Assembly: GCF_910592395.1 (NCBI RefSeq) | Contig: NC_088314.1 | Coordinates: forward strand, 4,032,001-4,096,000 | DNA length: 64,000 bases | Direction: 5' to 3' | Source of the DNA: Lineus longissimus | Taxonomy: Eukaryota; Nemertea; Pilidiophora; Heteronemertea; Lineidae | Shown: positions 37,804 to 49,800 of the stretch, piece after piece | Position numbering within the stretch: position 1 is the first letter of the stretch | Layout of the letters: the number at the start of each line of letters is the position of its first letter | Made by a program: the position numbers and the translations under genes | The notes under the pieces: model-generated | The model's database searches: none | Told to the model about the DNA's origin: nothing | Seen by the model: only the letters and a program-made list of their open reading frames with translations

Positions 37804-40800
37804 CTGAAACAATAAAGGTTAATTGATTACGGTTAATTCAAAATAGTAGTGAGATAAGCATGAGGAAACCAGCCCTGTAAAATATTTGGAAGTGACTATT
37901 TGGCAAGCCCGGCTTACCAAACAGCGCCTTTTTTCTGCCCTGGATGGAGAGCCGAACTCATGCATATTCAACCATCCAGGAGCTCATTATCATTCGTGGC
38001 AACACGGTCAGCAACACTGGAGTTACAGTGAAACGCCTTTAGAAAAAAAAGATGCCTGTTCGGCGAGCCGCTTGCCAAATAGACCCGGCCAAAATATTTA
38101 GTCGCCCTCCAACTTCAAGCACCCCGTTGGTGGGGGATGGTTAGGAGATAATTTTTACAGGGCTGGTTTCCTCATGGTCTCTTCAAATACAATTCCGTTA
38201 CATCCCACTTCATGGATATTTTGGCAATGCAAACATGCAAAATGGTTGTTTGGAAGCGGAAGTATTTATTATTACATACATGTACACCTGCAGCAGATAG
38301 TTTCGATTCCAAAATACCGGTAATCGCTGTTTATATGAGAAAACAAAGTACGGTGGAGAAAAACAGAATAGGTTTGGTCTTTTACTGTCCTCTTCCGCCC
38401 GTGCACTCGTGGTAATGATGGAACGAGCGATCCCCTCCAACAAAACAAAGTACATGGGTCTTTTAACATCATTCTGCGCAACGACGCTCGTGATGTATCC
38501 TTTGGTACCAACGCTATACTTACAGCAGCATCCCAGCTATGGCAGTCCCCTGGCCTCTTCCTGTACCGAGGACGCACCTTGCAAATATCAGGACCGCCAT
38601 GTGATAACAGTTAAGGAAAATACAACCAAACACATGCTAATGAAACTAAGTGAAACAAAAAAGAGATTCTCAAGGAATTTTGAAGGAAATATTTGCTTAC
38701 GCCAACCTAGTCCAGGCTTTTTTTGTAAGTGTGCAAGGGGGTGGGGCGTCGGACAATGTTTTAGTTAAGTGGTTTACGTCAGTTTCTTAAACCAGCTCAA
38801 TAATTAATTGGTTGAAAAAAGATATCTTCCTTTGGAGCTTGAATAGGCGGAATATGCTGACATTCAAAGCACTCGGGCTCGGTGATGACTAACATTAAGT
38901 TAGTGTTGAGCAGTCGAGCTGCATAATATTGCCTGAAAAGGAAGATAGATGATTGTATATGAACAGAAAACGATTAACGAAGGATTAGAGCACCATGCAA
39001 ATGGCACTGGTATCTCACGCCAAAATCACATTGACAACACATTTTCTAACACCTACCATGATATGGAATTGATAGGACTTACCTCGTGCAATTATCACAT
39101 TCAATGGTAGACTGGTAAATGTTATTCCCCAAATCTGTGAAGTAATAGTGCGCCCCTCTGGTGATGCAGCTAACATTGTCTGCTACTTCTTCATCCATGT
39201 CTGCTGCATAAACACCTGGACGAATTAATTCAGATCAAGCAAAATTGATTTTAAAGGTATCGAGTCACAGAACAAAATATGTATTTTGATATTTTTTGGG
39301 TTATCAGGATGCGTGTAGGCAGTCAATCATTCGACTAAAGAAACCATGACAGAAATTATCCATTCTTGAGCTAACGGAGCTCAACTGAGATCACTAGATC
39401 CTGTTTCAGATTATCACTCGTTTCATCGTGAGCTGCGTAAATATCTTATTCCTCGGAAATATCCTTTGGTTATGTTACCAACAGAGGCCCTTGTATCTGT
39501 ACCACATAGTATAATCACTTTCATCTAATAGAGTAAGTTATGAGGATGTTGTTGAAAGGGTCAATTTTGATTTGATTGATACATTGCGGATCAATTCCAA
39601 TACATAAATATTCGGTCACATCCCAAATTACCTCGGATGGTGAACTGCGGATATACATTAGCAGTTTATTGCAGGGTAAGTAATCAGTTTGATATTTGTA
39701 TCACGTGAATTCATGTTTTGAAATACGACCCAAAGACATTGAATCCACCTACCTGTATACATTAGATCTCCAAATAGCCAACTGAAAATAAATTATTTCA
39801 AATTATCTTTTTTGATTATTTGAATATTGTGGATATATCGAGTGGGCTTTATGTGATGAAAAAAAACACAAAAATACAAGTCGCAAGTCAAATTTGCAAT
39901 TCCGGGAGAAGTTGTGGACATGGCATGACCAGACTTGGTTAAATATCATAACACAAGCCCCCAAAGCCTTTACTAAAACACAGGACGTAAATACGTATAG
40001 AATACCTTATATAAGATCAACCATTGTATATTTGTTCGCCTTTTGATCGTCAATTTTGTAACTATGAATATTCGCTTGAATAATTGTGAGCAGTGAGACG
40101 GGAACATATATGGAAAAGGAGAAAACTACGAATAAACGACATCGTTATTTTTTACTTAATAGCGTTTGAGCGTAATGATTATTAAAAATATGCCATTAAT
40201 ACTCACTTATACACATTAAAACTAGCATATGCCCTGGAAGAAAACAAAATGAAACTTCTTAAAATGAAAAAGAACGCTTGTCAAAATCAACCAGCGCGGT
40301 ATACAGATGAAACAAATTCAACGATCTTCTTGATGTTGGGTTTCCATTACAGAATTTTTTTCTCGTTATGTCTTATTAATTTTCCTTTTCTGTTCACGTG
40401 TAATAATACTTTTACACAATATAAGTCTTACCATGCTACTTTGCTAGTCCACCAGTTTATGGACAGGAGTTCAAAAAATGGAATGGAGGGCTGAAATAAA
40501 GAAAGTTAAATTATTACCATTTGCTTCCTGGAGGACAAAAAGCGCTATTTGAAATTCCCTTATACTTTGATTAATCCAACAACATGACAGCTTCTGGTCA
40601 TGAACACTTTAAACACTTTAAAATCTGCAGCCTTGATCACCATACCTATAACATACCAGTACTTACAATAAAAATAGATCTTGGACCGGCGCTAGGTAAA
40701 TCATCTTTTTTAGGACATGACGCTTGGTAATCATAGTGAATAACTCTGCAAATAAATCAAAAGAAATTAATTGCAAAATCTACGAAGATAAAAAAATACT

Positions 40801-43800
40801 GGATTTGATGACACTACAATCTATTCTGTTACTCACCTATCAAATACACTTTCATTATAGAGAAAGGTCATCAACGTCGGGTCAACTTGACCTAAGAACT
40901 GACCAATCTGGAACAAAGATAGAAAGATTATACACATTTCTTAAGATAATGTAGTGCTGCAGTGCACGAACCAACCGACGCTGGTTTCATTGCCTCATCA
41001 GCTAACACAATTTAGGCTTCTACATGTACTAACATGGTATAAATGGTGAGCAGCTGCATTTTTTTGGCAAACCAGCTTCCGATGTCTGCAACATTATATT
41101 TCTAAAACCTGTAGGAGGCGAAGTAGCGTAGGCTTCACTCCAGACGCAGTGGATCGGCCTCCTTCCCTCCCGTGAGAAGGCCGATGAAAAGGAAGACGAA
41201 AAGGACTGCCGGGCGAGTCTAGTCAAGGCAGGCTTAGGTACATATTTACCTTCATCTCCTTATCATCCTGGTTAGTGGCGACCATGAAACCACCATTGTC
41301 AATGAGATAACAGACAGTCTTGTCCTGATCGTTGCAGTATCCGACGGTGTCTGACAGCAACATTCTCTTGATCGTCTCACTCCTGATTTTAATACCCGCA
41401 GCGGCTCCTTTGAACTTTTCCCTAAAGAGAGTGGCAGCACGTACGGCCATTATTGCTGGTGCTGTTGCATTTGGATCTGAAGGCACTGTAAAAGTATGAC
41501 AAAACGATCATAATCGTTATCGTGATGTGATGTGAAAGGAAATTTAGAATACCCTTTACTAGGTCACCATTTTATGGGAACAGGCCCACTAGTACCGGTA
41601 GCTTTCTTTTAACTATATTTGCATTTATATCGGACAAATCGTAGTCAAAAGTTTTTTGTGACGTCTGGGAAAGAAGGGGCAGTTGCCCTCTCCAGCTACG
41701 GTTCTGTAAATTGGTCGTACATGGAAATGAGCTCTATGTAATGAGTTAATGTGTGATAAGCATAGGTAGGACAATTGAGAAAGGAATGAAATGGCCAGGA
41801 CCATTGTGCTCACCTCATGTGGAGGAAAGATGGATGAAGAGTATGGTATTGTGTTATGTAGTGTTAGGTTTGATGTAGGTCCAACCAATTACAATTTCCC
41901 CAAAATGGCAAATTTACAGTACATTTGACCTCTGTGACCTTGAAAAGTAGGTCAAATCAAAAAAGACCCGGGTGACACATTGAATGGTTGTTAGAATTAG
42001 ATGTACCTATGATATAAAATTGGTGCAAATCGGGCAAGTAATTAAGGAATAATAGCATTTTGAAGAATTTTGGATTTGGCGCCCTCCCTGGAGGCAAAAC
42101 GGCAAATCAGATCGAACCAAACTTCTGTACCTGAGATCACCTGACCAATGGGTACATATGTACTTAATTTGTGATCAATAGTCTTTGCGGTTAAGAAACG
42201 TGCCATAGTTACGACCTGACGGCCAATTTACGCCATTTGACCTCTGTGACCTTGAAAAGTAGGTCAAATTAAAAACCTGTGTGACATATACTGTATGGTG
42301 GTTAGATGTACCCATGATATCAAATTGGTGGCAATCGGGCAAGAAGTTAAGGAATAATCACATTTTTAAGGTTTTTTGGATTTTGCCCCCTGGTGGTCAA
42401 GTGGTGACTCATATTGGACCGAACTTCGGTCCCTGAGATCACCTGACTAAGGGGTACATGTGTACCAAATTTGGGATCAATAGTCATTGCAGTTTAGAAA
42501 CGTGCCATAGTTACATCCTAACGGCCAATTTACGCCATTTGACCTCTGTGACCTTGAAAAGTACGTCAAATCAAAAACCCGTACGATATGTGATGTATCC
42601 TTGCTAGGAGTACCTACCATAAAAGTTTTATTGAAAACGGTTCTTTAATAGGAGACATATCACACTTTTTATGTTTTCAGTTTTGGCCACCTGGTGGCAA
42701 AGTAATGAACCAGACCGGACTGAAATTCAGTGTCAGAGTACCTCTGACCTAGGAGGTCATGTGTACAAAGTTTCAAGTTCATAGCGCAAGCGGTTAAGAA
42801 ACGTGTCACACAGGATACGGACGACGACGGACACAGGGCTATCGTATAGACTCCCCTAACGGTGAGCCAAAAAGGATTGAGGTTTCACGTATGGTATTAA
42901 GAGAAGTTCTAATGTTCTCTTACCTGAAGTACTATATGGTGGTATGAATAATGTTAATTCTGGATCGTCCAGAATGCGGTGAAAATATGCTGACTTGTGC
43001 GGGTCTCGGTAGACATCATACTCCCCTGTTGCACTATGGAATTAAAAAAGAAAAATTGATAATCAATCAGACCTGCGGGCGGCGGTATGTGATTTTCTAA
43101 CGAGTTGACTAATAATTTGGTAGATACAGGGTTTAGGTATTTTATCGCCTTACAAGATATTCTACCATCCATATATTGAGTACACTTCCTGGTGTATATC
43201 TGCAGCGTCCGCTGTACAGATGAAACCTGTTAAATACTGAACAGTAGTTCTCGCCCAGCTTTCTGATTATTTCGTGATACTTCTCCTTCAGCACACTTAC
43301 TTAATCGGGTAAACCCTCAGGAGACCACCACTTGTTGCAGCAAAGAAGGAATCTATCTCTTTTTCACTGAAAAAGACAAACAGCACAATAAAAACACAAA
43401 TATAAATGCTGACAATTGATGATTTGATAAATCAACCAGACACAGCACTGAGTAAAACATTTAAAATACTCCAACGATGTTTTATACACCCTCTTTCAAT
43501 CATACGTTATGTCAAACTTACGCCTGACCCCGAAAGTTCAAATACAAGTGATAATGAAATGACCTTCCTTTGGCCAAGGGAAAGACTTCAAAAAGTTCTA
43601 GTTCTGATTATGTATGAGCTGGAGGAATTTCAACATGACCTTTAAGTCAACTGGAAAGTTAAAGAAATGCTCACAACTTATCGTTATCTTTCCAAACAGG
43701 CTCCATTCCCTTGGTGGCCATGGCATCCCAATAGAGATGGCGGAGTATGGGGGAGTCACCTGGAAAAAGAAAACATGTAGAATCTATTTTCCGAAAATAC

Positions 43801-46800
43801 TGAACAGAGAAAGAAGAAGTGAATTTTCAAGTACCGGGTATCTATTATGCTGCAGATTTGTGTGCGAGTATGGTGATAATGCCTGAAAAGGAATATGTTA
43901 TCAGGTAGTATCAGTTTAACAGTCATAATTATGGAGAAGTAGGCCTACATGTACATTCTCTAGACTATATCATGCTCTTGATTTTGGACAAGATATTGTG
44001 TACCTTGGTCCGCTTGTTCAAAAACAACTCACCGGTAAGTTACTAAAATGATGTTACCTTAAACATGTTAAAGAATACCCCTTCACTAATTTTAGTAACT
44101 GCAACACCAAATCATTACTCGATGCCTCTTTCCTCAACATCAGTAAACGTAGAAAAGTGGACGGCTTTAGATCAATTTTGATGTTGGTTTACACGAGTAG
44201 GAGGCATTTTCCAACTTGCACATCATAATGGCTCAAACGTACTTAGTCAAGGCATTTACTCACATTTTTTCGGTGTATCATTGGTAGCATTGATGAGAAT
44301 GTCCACCGCATCCACCCCATTTGCCTCAAATAAGGACTTTGATATATTAACACAATAGTCCCTGCAATTCAAAAACGGGAAAGTTCATCTGTTGCGCTGG
44401 AGTCTACTGAAATATCATGCACAAGCATGGCTAATAAAAAAACAACATTACACTGAACTTTCAGTTAAAATTTGAGTCAAAACATCTCTTGTAACCCTTT
44501 TATTTATATAAATTTTATAAAATTCGGGCTTATAAGTATGCTTTTAAAGCATTCATGTAAAATTTACATATAATTAGACTGAACAAGCATTGCCTTGAAC
44601 AAGGACAAAAACACACCAAGTATTTTGTATTAAAATATATTTAATACGTTACAATATCTTTCGTAATTCAATTTGTAATGGTGTGATTATAAAAGAGTCG
44701 TATCATGAAAGTTTGCAGTTTTCATTCGGGTGGAAATTATTTCGACTACTCACCACGGTGCGATGAGTATCCCTGCATCATTGGACACCAAGTACTCGGT
44801 GCCGTCTGGTATACTCTTTCGGATTGTTATGTATTTTTCATATCCTTTTGGAGTTACAATACCAATACTGAAGTGAGACATGGGAGGACACAGGGTCAAG
44901 AAAGAGAGGAAGAAAATAAATTACAACCAATGAACATGACCATGTAACTCACAGTCACTTATTTTCTGGTCCATTAAGTGCATTAATTGTACATGTACAG
45001 GACTTTTTTTGGCTGTACCAGTTTGGTAGAGCAAAGTTATTGGAATATATGCAAGCCTACCTGAATGTTGTGTTTGGGATAGGTTGATGTGTGTAGTATC
45101 GCTGCTTCTTACGTATATAAAGCTGAAAGTGAAAGAAAGGTTCATGAAAAAAGCGTCTTTTTATATAATTTTTTTCAGGCCACATTCATTTCACCAGCCT
45201 TCTTGAGTAATGTTTGACCATCTCAAGAAATATTACCGGTATCTGTTTCTATAGTTTTTATCTTAAAAGCCAACTGTATTAGTGTTTCAAAGCTGCATAC
45301 CTCGTCTTTTGCAATGACGAATGTCTCAAGAAGTTGCTCCCCCGCCTTAGCTTGGATCATGTCATTACGAAGCTGAAAAAACAATAAAAGTCAGATAAGG
45401 AGGTAAGCTTGACCAAAATCATTCTCTCATCAAGTGCACTAACACGAGTATTAAACATGTAAGCAGCTGCTTTTTAAAGTTGGTGGTGTTGAACCCGATA
45501 GAAAGGTGAAAATAATTACTCAGAATGATAACCTTCTCACCTCTTCCTTTTCTTCATTTCCCACCTCTATTTCGAGGAAGTCAACATTGGGAGGGTCCTT
45601 CAGCCAGCCTTTCTGGGCCTTGAGATCTGGATGGAAGACTATGTAGCCATTTGCATTGATTGAAAATCCATAACCATTGGGTCCAAGCTGAAATATTTTC
45701 ATAGGTCTCGATTAGCTTTGAATAACAATATCGACAAAACGTATGCTACATTTCAACAGTTTTTGCGCTCTATTTTTATATCATTCCATTTACACACTTT
45801 TCTGCCATTTTGCCATAATCAGACCACACATTGCCAAGAACGAGCCATATACAGCAATTAATGACCAATTTCATCGAGAGTGGGACTATAGAAACCGCAA
45901 GTAGTGTGTTACAATTGGTTTCTTACCTTTTCTATTGGAACATGGGCCTCCATCTCTTTCGTAGTGACATCAATACCCATCACACCCAAAATGGTCTGAT
46001 TATTCTGAAAGTGAACAAGTATTGCCAAGAGTGAAATATCTGAAATGTCCTTGGAAACAGACTTTAGATGTCAGCATGATATGATTATCACTTGCAATTG
46101 TTTTTACATGTACGAAGATATTACACTAATTCTTCATGAATGAAAAATGTTTTCAGTACAGGTGTATACGTGATATTTACATCATTGAAAAGAATCTATT
46201 ACAAAAAAAGTTTACTAGTATTGCAATGATTTTGCAAATGCTATACATACAGATGAATTGCTACCTCTGTCGTAGACTGGTAAGGTAACGGTGGTCATCA
46301 TGCCCAAGCCCTACGGACAAGAAAATGATAAAAATTACATAATATTCCTAGAAATATAATAGAAGAATAGAATTCATTTTACCTCCAAACATTATTCATA
46401 TTACGGCCTTCCTCGTCGTCAAATCTTATGGCTGTCAAGAGTCGCGCAGTGGTAAGACTGAGATTCGAAATTTACATCAACGCCTATCACCACGGAGGTC
46501 GTGGGTTCGACTACCTGTCGATAAACGTGTTTATCTGATACAGACAACGACTCTCTTTGACAATGAATTTAGTTCTTCAAATTGTTGTATCGAAAACAAG
46601 AATGCATTGAACCGAATGCTGGAAATCAAGATTTGAAACTCGAAGTTTTAATTGAATACTGGAAATTGTTGATGGAAACTATGAATTTTTTCAATAATTG
46701 CAACTCAAAAACAGAAACCTACAATTAAACAATGAAACCATCAGGCGGAATGAATACAATTGATTAGTGCACTAAACACAAGACTAACAAATCCACATCT

Positions 46801-49800
46801 CTGGCTGAAAACGGACATCGGTGCAATGATACTTTGATGCAGAAATCAATGTAGTTTATGCAACCATGAAAACAATTCCATTCCATTTCAGTTATAGTTT
46901 CTTCTGTTAATCATGCAACAGTCCATGCGATCGGGAAGAAAAATCGGCAGTTTATTAGTGTTAAGCATATGTTAGGGCAAGTAAAAGCGTAGCCTGTTTG
47001 CATATCATGCATGCCAAGTTTGATCGCATTTGCGGGAACGATAGCTGCACCGAGACACATGCAATCAATGTGCAGAACGCATCACGTCTTTAGATCGAAA
47101 TAGAACATTTTATATTTGTGAAGAGATCAGATACTTGGGACCAGTTTCTTATCAGTACTCTCTAGATCTTTATCGAACTTTATCGATCCGTTTTTGAACA
47201 ATTGTTTTCAATAACGCTGGCACTGACGAAACTTGGGAAGAGTTATGAATGACCAAAAATGCTGCGGGGTGTAGATCTGCGACATGTAAGGCATGCTTTA
47301 TGTTATGTTTATGTGCTGACAACCTCTAATGTTTATAAACCCATTTTTTACAAATCACTGATAGAAACTTGGACATGTCATAACGGACCAAAACGTGCAG
47401 TGGTACATGTGCTACAAAGAATGTGTGCATCATGTAATATTTATGTGCTGACAAACGCAAATATTCTAAAGTTAATTTTCTTCGTAAATTACTTGTTGAG
47501 AAACTCGGTAGAATTATGAATGACCAACACATGCAGCGAAGTATGCAGACAGATGAGGCATGCTTTATACAATGTTTATGTGCTGACCACCGCTACAACA
47601 ACAACAAAAAAAACAACAACACCTTATGTATTTTCGGATGGGAACTTACGGAGTTTCCTTTCTTTGAGGAATGATGCTGCATTTTCGGAAGCGTTAGGAT
47701 AAGGGCACAAAAAAACGCCAACGCCGTAAAATGTACGCAGAAAAGCAATGAGAAATAGATGCGAGATTAGTATGGGAGTTATGTACAAAGTTTCAAGCAG
47801 AGTTGAATTCATGCAGTTTTTGCAACTAAGGTTTGGCATTCATCTTTGGGAACCAAAATAAATGTCAATTGAGTGAGTCTGGCAATAAAGTTGTCTTCAA
47901 CTTAGTTTTGGACAGGTTGTCGTCTCGACCATTTGTAGACTGAGCTATTTAAGACGATGCATCTTTGCACTCAGTCAGAGAAGGAACAAAATATAAAACT
48001 TAGCGAGCATGCAAACATTATTTTCTATTGTAGTAAGTTACCAGTATCATATTTTCAGCAAGGATCCAAATGGTCATCGAGGATGTAGATGATGTGATTA
48101 ATAAATTGTTTTTGGTGCTGTACATATAAAAACATTTCCGCCCAACACGACGTGTAAAGCATATTCAACCACTCGAAATAAAGATTGAGTGAGGTTCTTG
48201 ACGTAAGACCATAGTCATTCTAGAACTCTTCAAAGGACTTGGTCGTTAATCAAGAGGCATATGTTTCACAGCACGAGTTTGGCAGCGTAAAAACGTTGTT
48301 TCACTCACAAATGTTCATAGTTTCGGGTCAACACAAGGTAAATGTAACATATCCGTATCACATCAAATGTCACATTAAAAATCATCTTCCGTCTCCTTGT
48401 TAGGTGTCAATTATGGAACAACTTTATAGATTACCAATGGAAATTCTATTTCAACTTCGATACATTCTCGATCATTACTAATGGTATAAGTTCATGTGTT
48501 AATGTTCCAGGCAACGTGGTATATGCTCTCACCATTTTATGTCCTTCTGAGAACGTACTTAAGAGAACACCATCTATCAAGCAAGTCACAGTTATCTGAT
48601 CTACTGCTACATGCAAAACAAGTCTCTAGTTACATATTGGCCAATATAGCATTTGCCACAAGGAGCAGTTGTATCTCTATAGATCCTTATATCTCGAAAA
48701 TAATAAATATTTAACTTGTCCAAAATAACTACTCAGTGTGTTTAAGAGAAACAGCATCGAAATAAAAGGAATTGGCCGTAGTAGAGTCTTTTTTTTAAGG
48801 AAATAGGTTAGGATAGACAAATTACCTTTCAAAGGCCCAATTCAGCCAAAATATTAAATTAGTACCAAAGTCGCCACAGGCCTGGGTACTTTTGGAAGGC
48901 TAACGTTTTCCTCTTATTAAAGGGAAAAGAATTATTAATAACTTCTTTTTTAGATTTGCATCCAAGATTTCGAAGAAAAGTGCTGATTTCAATATAAAGA
49001 TTTTCGGTTTTCGTATACGACTGCTTCTTGTGACGTTTTGGCCGATAAAAACATCTTAATTTTGGATCAAATCAATAAATCTATAATAAAATCATCTCAA
49101 ATCTGAAACGAAGAAATTTAATCAACTTTCATTCAAGATATGATGAGGCTTCTAAATTGAGCGTGTTTACCATCAACGCAGTTCTTCGTCAAAAGTAATT
49201 TCATTTTGTAAACCAATCCAAATAAAACTCTTGTAAGCTTCTTGGTTAAAAAATGGTTAAAAAATCTGAAAAGAAATCTATTACGAAATAAATGGAAATG
49301 GAAAATTTCCATAGAAATTTTCATAATAGTTATAAATAATTCAAAATATCTTGGCCATATAGAATCCATATCAAATCTATCAAAAACCTGTATGATTTCC
49401 TTTATAAAATGTGTATAGAAAAATCCTATATAGGACCTATGGAATCTCTATAGTATTCTATAGATTTTGTAAAGCCATATTCGTTTATGTTTCTGTAAAG
49501 AATTTTGTTGTTGTCTAGGATCCAATAACAGAGAAGGCTAGAACTGATAAGAAGTTCTATGCATTGTAGTTTATGACAAAACATTTGGCATTAATCATCA
49601 GGAAAGCTTCAACAAGGTAAGCATAGAGGGATAGACAAGAACGTGAAACATGTCATATGAAAAACTCAATCGGACATTTGAACAAAATAATGAGAAAAGA
49701 ACTTGAGGCAACCGAAGAAATTCACTTCAAGTTAGAATTACAGGAACGAGAGACACGTCGGACAGATATGAGGGGCCAGAACTTGCAACATGGATTACCT

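Noticed and set aside
38409-38768. 119-residue ORF on the + strand
   Set aside because: It is antisense to alpha2/delta exon 38524-38600 and the U12 intron.
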